From Saposhnikovia divaricata (Eukaryota > Streptophyta > Magnoliopsida > Apiales > Apiaceae), in assembly GCA_036435485.1 (NCBI GenBank), contig CM071598.1, forward strand, positions 140,162,148-140,226,147: DNA of 64,000 nt, in the 5' to 3' direction. The notes under the pieces were generated by a model that did not search any database, had not been told where the DNA came from, and worked only from the letters and a program-made list of their open reading frames with translations. The position numbers and the translations under genes are program-made. Below, one piece after another: positions 34,525 through 47,035 of this stretch (its first letter is position 1; the number at the start of each line of letters is the position of its first letter).

Positions 34525-35568
34525 TCAAGTCGAGTCAGCATGGGCGAAAATCTCACCCACTCTCCTATGGAACTCTATAACGATGTCTGAGATCATGATA
34601 GCAACTCTGGTCCGATCAATCTGTCCAGTACTGGATGATGGCAAGGTAGCAAGGTCAGTCTGAAGTCCGGTCAAAACAGTCAGGGCAATCTGGTGCACAA
34701 TCTCCATAGGTATGTCTCTCACTAACAAACTACCTCCATGATGCACAGTAATAGGATCTGGAACAGACAAAAGTCGAAGAATACCATCCCTCGTAGCAAA
34801 GATCTCCTCATAGCGAGACCACAACCATCTGTAGTGGTGGAACAGGGTATGGTGGATATGCCATGGAACCATCTCTCCGGTCACAATAGGATGCTCAGAA
34901 GGAGCAGGTGGCATAGCAGCAGTAGTAGCCACAGGAGGCTAAGCAGGAGCAGGTGCAGGTATGGTAGGTGCAGATGGAGCTGTATCACAAGCAGGAGTAA
35001 CACTGATAAGCGGTAACATGAAGTCAGGTATAGTAGGGACTATCGGAGTCGAAGCATACACCGGAACAAGAGCAACAAACAAGTCAGCAAAAGCTGATAC
35101 TCTGGTAGGTGTATCAACTCTGGACACTGGAGCAGCTGAACTAGGCCAAATCTCAGTGCGGACAGGTGAAAGCTTGCCCTCATCAATCGGCTCAGAAGTA
35201 ATGTGCTCTGGGGTCTCATATCTGAACATCTCAAGAGTATACAAGAGTGTCGTCTCTGCAGTCTCAGTAGGATCTGGAATCTGAGCTGGCTGCTCAATCT
35301 CTGGAGTAGGAGTCTCTAGGTCAATCACTGGTGTAGGAGCATCATCTACCTCTATAATCTGGTCAGGAGAATACACCAAGTCTATCACGTGTGGTGGAGA
35401 AGGTGTAAGAATCCGGATAGAAGAGTCCTCTGAATTGCTGTCTATGGGTACAATCTCCTCAGAAGGGTCACTGTCGGAACCTGAGCTGGGATCTAGGGGT
35501 CCCTGAGGGTAAGGTATAGGAGATCTGTGTCTGACTGAGCGAAAGTCATCAAGTCCTGAAGTAGACAT
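34525..35568 (-). pseudogene. Extra pre-gag open frame of element A, unknown protein (one internal stop)
   Basis: The frame starts at a true ATG (35568; MSTSGLDDFRSVRHRSP), about 170 bases after the primer site, and runs to a stop at 34525. A single TAG at 34939-34941 breaks it; otherwise the frame is open for about 347 codons. The first half is acidic and rich in Ser, Pro, Asp and Thr (GSDSDPSEEIVPIDSNSEDS). The second half is more hydrophobic, with His and Arg (HIHHTLFHHYRWLWSRYEEI) and a possible amphipathic helix. I recognise no domain. Chromovirus elements usually have gag as the first gene, so a long frame here is unusual. It might be an accessory protein or a captured sequence. It is not in the gag frame context and has its own start. 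Confidence 0.6.
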
Positions 35569-35740
35569 CTACAAAAGTACAAGGAATACCAGTCACAACA
35601 GGTTCTAATAGACTAGATACATATATAGGTATATAAGGTGTAAAGCACTTAGTGCTAAAATCTCACTATCGAATTATGTCTCTAAACTCTCACATCGCGT
35701 TATAATTCTAGGCTCGTACGATCCTAAAAATATAACTAAC

Positions 35741-35752
35741 GCTCTAATACCA
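35741..35752 (-). other. Primer-binding site of element A (Met-tRNA type, one mismatch)
   Basis: On the minus strand TGGTATTAGAGC, differing by one base (T for C) from the standard TGGTATCAGAGC. It begins 4 bases after the LTR end. Confidence 0.88.
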
Positions 35753-35756
35753 ACGC

Positions 35757-38679
35757 TGTGACGCCCCCAAATCCACCCTGTTTGGGGACCCAGGTCGTCA
35801 CATCAGGTCTCAGTATCCTGCAACACACGTTAGCTCAATATTACTAAAATATTTATTACAAAGGAGCGGAGCAGTCCCACTCCATAGATCCAAGATCGGT
35901 CTCACACATTATTACAATACGATTTATTACATCTCTGAATAATATCTTACACAAGTCTAATAAGTAGAAAAGGTAACAGGATTCCAACTAGTCTCTTCTG
36001 TCCTTGTCACCATAGCCCGGAGCTTTCTCCTTCCCTTTATTCTTCTGACTGGACGTCTCGCCTTTTTCCTTCTTGACAGCTGAACAAATGTTGTAAAGCA
36101 AGAATGAGCAACTATGGTGCTCAGCAAGTTCTCTCCTTGCTCGGTACATAAATATAATAAGATTTACCAAAATAATTACTCGAAATTAAATGAATAACTG
36201 GATATCAAAATCTGACACTTTGACTCAAGACTCATCTCGAAAATAGATTACTCGAAAGACTCAATTGGTGAACTCTGATGACTCATGATAATGAATAACT
36301 GGTCTTCAATCCTTTCGGTATTTCGGCGGGGCGATCAACTATCCGACCGGGAATACCGTCCTCCAATGACACCGCACTTCGCCCGATCACGGCTACAATA
36401 TGATATCAACGAATATAATATATAGTATGAATGCTAGCATCATAGTGGGTTATTATATCAACCCTGGCATCATATATGATGCCTAAAATATTCTCGTGTC
36501 CCTATAAAGATACACAAGTCTCTCTTTCTCTATAATGGGCCTCTTTCCCAAAATTGACCAGTAGAATACAGAAGTCCCGAACATTTAACGAACTGATAAT
36601 TTGAGATAAACTTCACAAGAAAATATTTGATTGATTTGGCGGACTGCCAGTTTTACTCAATTGTGCCATCAATCCGAATAATGGATTAATTCGACTCTCA
36701 ATAAACATATTTTAAATGGTTGACACGAACAAAATGTCAACCCTTGACAAGAAAGGTAACTATCTCGAAATAATGAGAATAGTCTCAAAACAAAATATGA
36801 TGAGTCGTACTGAACAATTAGTACCACTCGAATATTTATAATACTCACAATTGATGAACGCTAAGTAGAATGCTTTTCACTTGATCGACGAGTGCAACTC
36901 TAATGATACTACTTTTGTAACACTAAATTGTTGGTTCGAAAGATGAACCAACTGAAAGGTAACCAATAAATATTGTCGAATTTGTACAATAAATCCGACT
37001 GAATAGAATGAATTCAACTATCTCGAACGAATGAGATTAGTTTCACTGAATCAAAATAATAGTCGTCTCGAAATAATGAGATCGACCCGATAGCAACGAA
37101 ATTGTTTCTACGCTTATAGGGACTATAATTCGCAAGTAAACTAAATCAACAGGAACGTAATATTTGACAAGAAATAATGCTTAAAATAAATAATTGCATC
37201 ACGAGAAGCAACAGATAAACCTCATACTTTATAGCTCGAAAATAAATAAGGGATAAAATAATATGATTAGAAATACAAAATTTCCGAGAGTTAGGGTAGC
37301 AATGAACTTGCCTATGTCTCGACGCTAAAAGTACCGAATAAATAAAAAGCGTTATCCGCGAGCGAAAATCTCAATTCTCAGAATGATTCTCTATAATAAA
37401 TTATCAAAAATGATTTTAGTACTCGGGTAAGAATTAAATCACGAAGAGTCAAAATAATTCGATAATCATGTCATTGATAAACCAAAAATTCTCGACAAAT
37501 AGTTGGGAATATTCTCGTAAGTTAAAAGTCTCATTAATGCCTTATTCACAAAGTAAAATAAATTAAATGGAGGCTCTAATTAATTCCTATTAATTTTAAT
37601 AAATCGGATTTCATAACATCGCACCAATCGTATGTGGAAATCTCGCTCTAAATATTCTTAAGGAAAATTTCCTAAAAGGCCTCTAATTTATTTCTATATC
37701 GTCGCTAATGATTAAATATTTAAATCACATTTCTAAATTAAATTTGGTTCTCGTAATTCACATCTCGAAGTGAAAGGCATTTATAGAATTCTCTTTAATT
37801 ATCCAAAATTCTCAGTTTATCTAAAAAATTATCTAATTCACTTAAGTCCATTCTAAAGGAGCAATAGTATAATTCACTATTTACTCTCAAAATAAATAAT
37901 TGAAGAATCAAATATTTATCCGAATTCAAATCCATAATTATTATTTCTTCTTTTAGCAATAATGTACCTCCCTTAAAACAATTCAATTTTTATTAAATCT
38001 CGCAAATGTTTATCTTCTCTCCATTTTAATAATCGTCTGGGGAATTCCAAAAATATCCACTTAAAAATACTCCCTAAAATTGAGTTATGTAAGAATCTAT
38101 TTTTATTACACTTTTAAAACTTTTAATTCTAATGACTAAGGTTTTAACTCATTTCTTCTCTTGATTATTAAGAAAACCAGTTTCTAAAATCTCTATTTTA
38201 TTATATTTCTTTAAATCACATCTCTAAATTAATTTAGCTCTTATAAAATTCTTATTAATAAATTAGAGTTCTCAATTTCAATTAAGTCCAATTAGGAAAG
38301 CCACTATTTATATTCTCAAATAAAATAATTCCAACAACCCATTTGTATTCACATTTTAAACCCATTTGTATTCACATTTTAAACCCATACTTTTATAAAA
38401 TCCTTGCTTATTCTAAAATATGATTTATAAATCAAATCCAATTTCATAGATCCCAAATTATTAACCAATGTTCTTCTTCCCCCCCTTTTTTTTCTAATAA
38501 AACTGAATTTTAATAGATCACCTTTATCCATTAAATTTTTAAATAAAGCAATTTATGCAAAATTAATAATTAATTATTGATTACAAAAAAAATAAAAAAA
38601 AAATAAAGCAACAACCACCACCACTGGCGGCTACCGTCCGGTCTCTTGGCGGCGCCGACGGTCAGCACCACCTCCCACC

Positions 38680-38718
<39 letters not shown>

Positions 38719-39864
38719 AATATCCCAATCTCTCTTCCTCCCTCTCTAACTCTCTCTGATCTCTCCCCTCTCTTTTCTCTCTTTCTCTCCGGCTGGCTCT
38801 CTCTCTACCTCCGATCTCGCCTCTCTCTCACCTCCATCACTCCACCTCTCAGTCTCTCTTAATCTCCTTCCACTCTCCTCTTTCTCTTCCTGCGCGAACA
38901 CCACCCCCTCCCCTACTTCTTCGTTTCCGGCAACACCCACCACCGCCGGTCGCCTTTACGGTCGCGGTGGTGGCTTCCGATCGCCCATGCAACCACAACC
39001 CCTCACCAATTACATCCCAAATCAATATACAATTACCCATCCACTCAAATCAAATACCAAAAATCAACACACGATTCAACTTTATAAAACCCTTAATTAA
39101 AATTTGCAAACCCTAATTTAAAACATGGTTACTAATACAATATTGTAACAAAACATATCAAATATGATTATAAAAAAGAAAACTTTGGGGGTATAAGATC
39201 ATACCCTTTTGAAAATCCAATTTTTAAGAACTTTGATAAAATACAACTTTTCGAAACCCCTTAGATATGCTTGAAACCCTTTACTCAATTATGTATTTGC
39301 ATGCAAGATCAAGATTATATTTTTAGAGATATGTAATTTACAAGAGCTTGGTTTTTGAGAGAGAAAATGGTGAGGTGTGTGTTTCTTTGTCTCGGTAGAA
39401 AATGAAAGTGGAGAAATAAGACTAGTCTAGTTGAATTCTCTCAACTTATATCAATTAACAAATTTTTTTTTATTGGGCCCTTAGTGGGCTACTAACTCAT
39501 TGGACTCTATATTCTCAATCCAATATCTATAATTAGGAATAAAAAAAATAATAGAAAATTCTAATTTCGTAATTATAATTGTAGATTGAATATAAATAAA
39601 ATTTGGTAGCGAAAATAAATATAATATTAATATTCGCTAATAACTCTTGAAATCCTAATTTCAATGGTAGTTGCGAAATATATAAAATTGATGGCAATAA
39701 TAATAGCTATAATAATAATAGTACATCTCAATTAATAAAATATGTAGCATCGCACTAAAAAATATTTATACGTATCCGTAAAATTAATCGGAGTGAGTTT
39801 ATGAAAAAATTTTATTCAGAGAGGCTCGACGTGTAAATTATTAATAAAATTTGTGGTTATTACA
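35757..39864 (-). repeat. 5' LTR of element A (4.1 kb, complete)
   Basis: On the plus strand it starts TGTGACGCCCCCAAATCC and ends GTGGTTATTACA. On the minus strand it is TGTAATAACC...GGCGTCACA, next to the primer site. Its last 1.8 kb (38052-39864) matches the interrupted left LTR, and it preserves the empty CACTA target site at 39435-39437. It contains a (CT)n tract at about 38680-38718 and a short 25-bp duplication near 38335-38385 (CCCATTTGTATTCACATTTT twice). Open frames around 38746-39040 are GC- and CT-rich artefacts. Confidence 0.92.
38680..38718 (+). repeat. (CT)n microsatellite in right LTR of A
   Basis: A CT tract shorter than its partner in the left LTR (20886-20955). Confidence 0.85.
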
Positions 39865-40600
39865 ATTTTTAAATATAATTTAAAAACCTAATTTGATTCC
39901 ATCCCTAAAATCCTAATTCTCATAGGATTCTAGAATATTTTTAAATAAAATTATAACCTTTATTAATAACCGAAATTCCCCTTTACATTGGTAATTTAGT
40001 ACCGAATTTGGTTCCACTTTTTTTTGGTTTCACCCCTAAATTCCTATTTTTCCTAAGATTCTATATTATTTTTAAATAAAATAAAAAAACCATATTTGGT
40101 TTCATCTTTTTTTTTGTTTCACCCTTAAATTCATATTTCTCCTAGGAGTCTATAATATTTTTAAATAAAATAAAAAATTATAAACTTTATTAATAAGCAA
40201 AATCCCTTTTTAATGGTATTTCTATACTAAATTTGTTTGTACAACTAGAATTCTATATCCCTAGGATTCTATATTATTATTTTATTTCCATTTTTTTTGT
40301 TTCACCCATAAATTCCTATTTTTCTTAGAATTCTATATTATTTTTAAATAAAATTAAAAATTTATTAAGTTTATTAATAAGCTAAATTTCTCTTTTTAAT
40401 GGTACTTCCGTACTAAATTTGGTTCCACACCTAGTTATATATTTCCCTTAAGATTCTATACTATTTTTTTCATTAAATAATAAAATTGTTGGAATTTTAT
40501 TACTATGCAAAATACCCTTTTTAATGGTAATTCAGCACGATATTTGGTTCCAGCTCTAAATTTATATTTTCTATAGGATTCTATATTATTTTTAATAAAA
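39865..40600. repeat. Degenerate tandem repeat, unit roughly 150-180 bp
   Basis: Four to five diverged units share TTTGGTTYCA, CCTAAATTCCTATTTTTC, TAGRATTCTATATTATTTTT and TTTATTAATAAGC. A further partial copy continues after the MITE at 40863-40890. Old, no coding potential. Confidence 0.7.
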
Positions 40601-40602
40601 TA

Positions 40603-40860
40603 CTCCCTCCATCCCATAAATATTGTCTTAAGTTGAATTTTCAAAGTTAAATTTATCAATTTTGACCAACAAATTAAACATATTATATAATAATATCTAT
40701 TTTTCTAAAAATTATAATAATAAAGTTTGAGTACTCTATTTTATGAAGCAATTTGAAATTTCGTAAAATTACAAACGAATATTTTTAAATTGTTAGTCAA
40801 AGTTAGAAAATTTTTACTTTGAAAATTCAACTTAAGACAATATTTATGGGACGGAGGGAG
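40603..40860. mobile_element. Stowaway-type MITE (Tc1/mariner), 258 bp, TA duplication
   Basis: The ends are CTCCCTCCATCCCATAAATA and, on the other strand, CTCCCTCCGTCCCATAAATA. They continue in an inverted match of about 50 bp (TTGTCTTAAGTTGAATTTTC). TA flanks both sides at 40601-40602 and 40861-40862. The interrupted host repeat continues on the right. No coding capacity; it would need a mariner-like transposase from elsewhere. Confidence 0.95.
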
Positions 40861-40862
40861 TA

Positions 40863-42369
40863 ACAAAATTGTCGGAATTCTATTGTAATTGCAATTATTT
40901 TAGGTTTTTATTAAAAACACTCAAGTTGTATAATTTTTTTTTTCAAAAATATGATTGAACCTCAAATGCAACCCCAAATGCAACTGTCGTAACCTAAACG
41001 CAACCTGTTGCGTAAGCACATATGTAGCTTTTATCGTATTTTTTTGCAAAAAAGTTTAAAAAATAGGTAATTTTTATTATCATTCTAACATTACTGAGTT
41101 GTACAAATAACGTATCAATGAATATGTATCTGCGATAATAATGTACATTTTTTTTTTACATATATATCATAATAATATTTGTTTTTTTTCTCAATTTTCT
41201 TAAATAAGCTTAAATAAATAATGAATAAGATAACCTCTAGTGATAAATAAATTCTTTATAAATAATAAATTTTTATAATAAATTAGTAATCAATTTAAAT
41301 TAGGTTTCTTTTGCATAGATTATCATCTAATATATATGAATTTGTAAGTAAGACTATTGTTACATGAATATATATTAGTTTTTCATAACATAAGTAACCT
41401 TTCAAATAGCTTGTATGAAAAATATTACTCAAACATATTGTTATTAAAAAAGCCACTTCCCATTGTATATTTCAATAATTCTTTTTCTTAATGCATAACA
41501 ACAAACAAACGGATTAAAGAAATTTGATAATTAATGAGAGTCGACTCCCATTTTTAGATCTAAGATTCTAATCGCTTCTTCTTTCATTCTTCACTCTCTT
41601 TCATCCCTTTCACCAATTAACCCCCGTTACCTCTTCCACCTTCTCTTCCATTTCCTAGATTCTTCAATAAAATCGAGTTTTTGATCCAAAAATTTCAAAA
41701 TAACATCGTTTGAATTCTTAAGATTTTCATATCACTTTGTGCGAATTTGTTTTTTATTTTATTGGTTGCACTTTATACGAATGATATTGTGTTTACTACA
41801 ATGAAAATGAATTATATGGTGTATTGGGAAGAGGATGAAAGACAACAATAACCTATTTTTTTTAATTAATATTCACAAAAATAACCAATTTCAAATAAGT
41901 GGCCAATTATAACCAATCGAATACGCATTACAAAACGGGTAATCTAATAAACATCTTTCATCGAAGTAACTTGTAATAAATTCAATTTATTCTATAGAAT
42001 ACGCAAATTGAAAAGGAGTATTATGAATATAATAAGCATATAAGAAATGCGTATTGATATTAAATATGCATTTTTCAAATGGGTAATATTACATCTAATC
42101 AGCCTTCAAGAGATACAGCTTAATGTTTTCAAAAGGATATTAGGATGGTACAGTGAACTAGGGACAATCACAGAACATGGCCCCACATCTTTGTCCATTG
42201 TAGTGAAATCCAACATGTAGTTAGTTTACCATACTCAAAATACGCATCCACCAATTTTGTATCGAAACGGTCATAATTGGGCAATTATTGGAAAGTTATT
42301 ACTATTGTTAAAATACTCTAAAAACCGGTTAATCCTGTCATTTTTTCTTGAGAATCTCGATATCCCTCA
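40863..42369. other. AT-rich spacer, no gene recognised
   Basis: Low-complexity AT-rich DNA. At 41520-41720 a CT-rich stretch resembles a plant 5' untranslated region, but no coding frame follows. Nothing else can be supported. Confidence 0.5.
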
Positions 42370-42647
42370 TCGACAACACTTTCGGCATGTTCATAACTGG
42401 TGTCCGGCATGTAGATAGCTGGGGTGCGCTTGAGACGGTGGTGAAAATCGCATGTGCTCATCTCTTACAAAAAAATTTTGTTCATAACATGAGGCCTTTT
42501 AACTCGGTTTTACGAATGATGTAGGTTAGATTGCTCGGGAGACCATTATAGTCATTTTTAATTTTCAGAATATTTGTATTCAGTTTGTTAAGCGATCCGG
42601 GAAAAAAACAGCTAATTGTTTGGCTCGCTTATTTGTTTTTCAACCTG
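42370..42647 (+). pseudogene. RNase H-like (RVT_3-type) coding fragment, cut by element C
   Basis: Two protein-like stretches read on the plus strand. The first (about 42372-42510) contains TGVRHVDSWGALETVVKIAC. The second (42530-42647, another frame) contains VKRSGKKTANCLARLF, the typical end of the plant RNase H-like domain found in LINE-type retroelements and related genes. A stop and frameshift separate them. The fragment ends exactly where the LTR of element C begins, so C inserted into it. The source, LINE or host RNase H-like gene, cannot be decided. Confidence 0.6.
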
Positions 42648-43162
42648 TGATATGGGCTAAAAGTAAGCCCTAAAGACAAATTTAATATGGCATTAATTAG
42701 ACCCGGTATGGTTCGAACGTAGGACCCATTTACGAGGCCCAAAACACTAATTAAATATTAATTTCATAATTAATATTAAGGGTGATAAACAGCTCGGCAA
42801 TAAGAGTCAAACAAGGAAACAATATCTTTATGAGTAGCCACTAAGGCAACAAACTCAACATGGAAACAGACTCCTACAAGGAAGGAGTCTAGAACCTTCC
42901 TCAAGGCGGTGGCTTGCCCACCAATTCTCCGAATCCTACCATAATTCTAAGGCTCTCACAGCCTATATAAGGGCCTGACCTCTCATTCTCAGAACTACGT
43001 CTTGGATAGATTCTCAATAACGAGATACGTAGGCACTCTGTGAGGACCAATCAGTCTCGAACACGAAAACAGCCATTAAAGCTTGAAGCTCACCAGTCCC
43101 TTTGCATTAAATACACATAAACCCTAACCGCAATTGGATAACCTAGTTTTTATTCCACAACA
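42648..43162 (+). repeat. 5' LTR of element C
   Basis: It starts TGATATGGGCTAAAAGTAAG, exactly as the 3' copy at 51979, and ends near CCACAACA before the primer site. The exact end is 43159 or 43162. Its first 240 bp matches the truncated 3' LTR with a handful of differences. Confidence 0.88.
42964..42970 (+). promoter_or_regulatory. TATA box of element C LTR promoter
   Basis: CCTATATAAGGGCC in the middle of the LTR is a strong plant TATA context. Transcription would start about 30 bases further, near 43000, inside the LTR as expected. Confidence 0.75.
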
Positions 43163-43164
43163 TT

Positions 43165-43176
43165 TGGCGCCATTTG
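43165..43176 (+). other. Primer-binding site of element C
   Basis: TTTGGCGCCATTTGTGGGAA follows the LTR end. The TGGCGCC start can pair with a tRNA 3' end; the tRNA species is not resolved from sequence. This leader is common in Tat-type elements. Confidence 0.7.
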
Positions 43177-43195
43177 TGGGAAGACAACATCAACC

Positions 43196-45053
43196 ATGGT
43201 TCAAACACGAAGAACAGTACCAGCCTCGACCGAGGCCATACCCCTTAGCTCTGCTCCACCCACCACTTCTGATCCGCCTATCACTATTGAAGAAGAGCAA
43301 GTACCCCCATCAACATGAGCGATCATTCAACCTCTAGTCTCTCAACCCCAAGGGACGATTCCCCATGTTAAGGGAACTCTACCAGTGGTCGTCCATCAAA
43401 GCCAGGAAACCAACCCTCTTCAGATGGTGGTTTTTTCTCTTCATAACGTTAATCGCACGGTACCCCCAGGGGTACAGATCCATACTACGGATCTCCCCGC
43501 AAATACCAACCCGATGTATGGTCTGCCTAACTACCCTCCTGCTACTCGAGGTGTTGGAACAAACGGCCATGCCTTGCTGATTCAGGAGCCTCCATATAAT
43601 AGGGAGTTGGACCGTGATCAGGAATATGATGACTACTCTGGCCCCTATATTGACGACTCATCATCTGAGGACAATGATCGTGATGAAGACCCAATGAGGC
43701 GACGTTCTAGCAGAGAACCTCGAAGGAGGATACAAACTATCCATGATGGACCCCCTTTGACAACTGCTGAGAGGATAAGGGCTCATGAGGCCGAGATCTT
43801 AAAGCTAAAGGATGACATGGCAAGAGAGCAAGCGAGGCAGAATCAGAATCGACCTCCTCCGACTACAAGAGGGATTCTCCTTATTGATTTGGAAAGGTCT
43901 TCAAGGAGGCAAAGAAGGGCTGATTCCCCTACTGGAAGAACAAAAAAGGTGGAAACCCCAAAGGGAAACCCCAAAGATCTAATGCCTCTTGGAGATCCTG
44001 ATGATCCCATACCCCCGTTTACTGAGGAGATGATGAATGCTCGTATTTCTAGGAAGTTCAAGATGCTGACAATTAAGGCTTATGTTGGAACGGGTGATCC
44101 CGCAAATCACATCAGGACATTCTCAAATGCACTGCTGTTGCAGCCTGCAAGTTATGCTCTAAAGTGTAGAGTGTTTCCTCAAACCCTGTCAGACATGGCT
44201 CAAAGATGGTATAGCCGATTACCTGCAAATTCGATTGGCTCCTTTAAGGAGTTAAGTGCCGCTTTTATCAACCAATTCATTAGCGGAAGAACTCATGAGA
44301 AAAGCTTTGCATCTTTTATGTATGTGGTACAACGAAAGAATGAGAATCTGAGGGATTACCTCGAGCGTATCACTAAGGAAACACTGAATATCATTGACTT
44401 GGAGAACAAGGTGGCCATGGTAGCCCTGGAGCACGGAACTACTGATCTTTTCTTTAAGAGGTCATTGGCAAAGCATCCCCCTGAGAATATGGCTGAGCTA
44501 CAACGAAGGGCTGATAAATATATTAAAGCTGAGGATAGCATGAAGAAAGAGGCCACAGTAGGTAATGGAGGGAACAATAACGACTCTAAGAAGCGAAAGC
44601 AAGAGCAAGAGTATGATGGACAAATATCCCCGGACTAGTAAAGACTCTGACTCTACACCTAAGAAGAGTCCGGGACCAAGATTTTCTGAATATGCAAGGT
44701 TGAATGCTCCTAGGAGTCAGATCTTGTTAGATATCGAGAAGGATAAGGACTTCCGATGGTCGAAGCCACTCAGGGGTGAACCCTCAAAGAGAAACAAGGA
44801 TCAGTATTGTAGGTTTCACAAGGATGTAGGACATGACACCGACGATTGTAGACAACTCAAGGACGAGATTGAATTCTTGATCCGAAGATGGAAACTAAGA
44901 CAGTTCACGAAGGGTGAAGATCGTGGAAATAAAAGAAGGGATTATGACAGGAAGATCAATGACCGTAGAGATAATGACCGTGATCGTAACCCACATCCCC
45001 GAGGCCCGGTTATTAATATGATCTGGGGAGGCCGACAACGGTCGACACGATAA
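43196..45053 (+). pseudogene. Element C gag
   Basis: Gag starts at ATG 43196 (MVQTRRTVPAST). A TGA at about codon 41 (43316-43318) interrupts it. The frame then stays open to 44638, and the C-terminal part continues in another frame (44565-45053) after a frameshift near 44630. The capsid-like core reads GTGDPANHIRTFSNALLLQ, MAQRWYSRLPANSIGSF and FINQFISGR. The nucleocapsid part has a Tat-style zinc finger, CRFHKDVGHDTDDC, followed by a strongly basic Arg/Asp-rich tail. The product would package the RNA in particles; as it stands it is broken. Confidence 0.88.
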
Positions 45054-45082
45054 GGAACTCTCGAAAGGCTTATGCTAGAGAA

Positions 45083-45796
45083 GTGATGCACATCGTGGGA
45101 GAGGCCCCGAAGCGTGCAAAAACTAAGCTAGTGATTGGTTTTGATGATTCAGACTTGGAAGGGGTGAAGTTCCCCCATGACGACCCGTTGGTCATAACTT
45201 CTGTGATTGGAAACTCAGAAGTAAAACGAGTCTTGATAGATAATGGAGCTTCTGTTGATATTCTGTTTCATGATGTGTTTATAAAGATGGGATATAATGA
45301 GTCTCAGCTAACCCCCACCAATAAGCCTATCTATGGATTTAATGGAGTTGAATCCAAGGTTGAAGGAACCATTCAGCTGCCTGTGACTATTGGGCAGGAA
45401 CCTAAGGAGGCTACTCAGATACTGAACTTCTTGGTAATCAAGGCAGCCTCAACATATAATGCAATCCTAGGGAGGACTGGTCTTCATGCGTTTAAGGCTG
45501 TAGCCTCTACCTATCACAGGAAGATTAAGTTTCCAACCCGCAATGGTGTTGGAGAACAGAGAGGAGATCAGAAAATGGCTAGAAGTTGCTATGTAGCTGC
45601 TTTGAGAGCCGATGGAGTCGGGGGACTGGTCCTTCCGATTGAAGACATGGATGTCCGAGGTGATGATGAACACCGAGGGAAACTGACAGAAGATTGGATT
45701 CCTATACCTCTAGATCTTGGAGACCCCGAAAAGGTTACATATATTAGAGCTACCCTGAAAGAACCCTTGAAGGGCAGATTGACAACTTTCTTATAA
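45083..45796 (+). pseudogene. Element C aspartic protease region
   Basis: The aspartic protease motif is seen as VLIDNGASVDILFHDVF, with Asn in place of the more usual Ser or Thr after the catalytic Asp; this Asn form is common in Tat elements. ILGRTGLHAFKAVAS follows as the second conserved loop. The frame is open for 237 codons and ends at TAA 45794-45796, only about 12 bases before the RT frame resumes in a different register, so one stop or frameshift separates protease and RT. Confidence 0.87.
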
Positions 45797-45808
45797 GAGA
45801 ACAGTGAG

Positions 45809-46501
45809 GTGTTTCCTTGGACAGCGGCTGATATGCCAGGGATTGATCCCCAACTCATAACTCACAAGTTGAAAGTCGATACAAATCGGAAGACAATAAA
45901 ACATAAAAAGAGAAATTTCGCTCCTGAAAGGCAAGAGGCCATTAAGCAAGAAGTTGAGAAACTCTTAGAAGCTGGGTTCATTGAAAAGATTCAGTTCCCC
46001 GAGTGGTTGGCTAACCCTGTGATGGTCAAGAAGGCGAATGGAAAGTGGAGGATGTGTATAGACTTCTCCGATCTAAATGATTCATGTCCTAAGGATTGTT
46101 TCCCTCTACCAAGAATTGACACGCTGATAGATTCCACTGCTAGGCATGAGATGTTGCGCTTCATGGATGGTTTCAGTGGCTATAATCAGATTAAGATGCA
46201 TAAGGATGACGTCCCAAAGGTATCTTTCATAACTGACTTTGGTGTTTTCTGTTATCTAGTTATGGCTTTTGGACTAAAGAATGCAGGAGCCACTTATCAA
46301 CGATTGGTGAATAAGATATTAGCCCATCCGATTGGGAAAACCATGGATGTCTATGTTGTTGACATGTTAGTCAAAATCCTAATCAAGGTAGATCTTATTA
46401 AGCACCCCAGAGAGGCATTCGAAGTGCTGAGGCACCATAAGATGATGTTGAATCCAGCCAAATGTACCTTTGGCCTGGATGAGGAAAATTTTTGGGTCTA
46501 A
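45809..46501 (+). pseudogene. Element C reverse transcriptase
   Basis: RT motifs in order are EKLLEAGFIEKIQFPEWLAN, VKKANGKWRMCIDFSDLN, CFPLPRIDTLID, FMDGFSGYNQIKM and FGLKNAGATYQRLVN. The catalytic box is YVVDMLVK where gypsy RT has YxDD, so the first catalytic Asp is Val (an A-to-T change). That alone should abolish polymerase activity. The frame ends at 46501, and the RT thumb region continues in another frame with stops to about 46720. Confidence 0.9.
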
Positions 46502-47035
46502 TGGTTTCGAAGCGAGGCATAGAAGCCAACCCCGATAAGATCAAGGCGATTTTAGACATGGAACCACCCCGTTCTATATGAGATGTACAGAAGTTGACAT
46601 GAAGAGTAGCAGCCATGGGGAGATTTATCTCTAAGTCTGGCGACAAGTGCTTGCCCTTCTTCCAAGCATTGAAGAGGGTGAAAAATTTTGAATGGACTAC
46701 TGAGAGCCAAGAGGCCTTTGAATAGTTGAATAAGTACATGACTGAAGCCCCGTTGTTGGCCAAACCTAGTCCCGGGGAGACCTTGTATCTGTATCTGGCG
46801 GTGTCTAAACAAGCCCAGAGTGTTGTTCTCATTCGAGAAGAGGGAAAGGGTCAGAAACCTATCTACTATGTGAGCAAGGTGTTGCACGGAGCTGAATTGA
46901 ATTACTCTCCTATTGAGAAGTTTGCTTTGGCATTGATAATAGCTTCGAGAAAGGTACGACCATACATCCAGTCGCACAAGATCGAAGTCCTAACGGACCA
47001 ATAATTAAGAAATATTTTGCACAGCCCGAAGGCCA
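46502..47035 (+). pseudogene. Element C RT thumb and RNase H
   Basis: After 46501 the thumb continues in other frames, including KSGDKCLPFFQALKRVKNFE around 46640. RNase H follows with TLYLYLAVSKQAQSVVLIRE, YYVSKVLHGAELNYSPIEK and IEVLTDQ. The first catalytic Asp of the usual YLAVSxxAVSAVL pattern is replaced in this lineage, so activity cannot be judged from that. At least three stops occur (near 46580, 46724 and 47003). Clearly a remnant. Confidence 0.8.

Larger units (their letters stand above)
29041..39864 (-). mobile_element. Element A: chromodomain gypsy retrotransposon (interior and 5' LTR), decayed
   Basis: Minus-strand Ty3/gypsy element. Reading leftwards: 5' LTR 39864-35757, variant Met-tRNA primer site, an extra open frame, gag with a zinc knuckle, protease, RT, RNase H, integrase with a C-terminal GPY/chromodomain region, then polypurine tract and the 3' LTR (continued at 28615-29040 and 20257-21700). 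The long LTRs, Met primer and chromodomain place it in the chromoviruses, most likely the Tekay/Del clade. The coding region has at least four in-frame stops, counted conservatively, and two frameshifts, so it cannot be autonomous. Its 3' LTR was later split by the CACTA element and element B. Confidence 0.92.
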
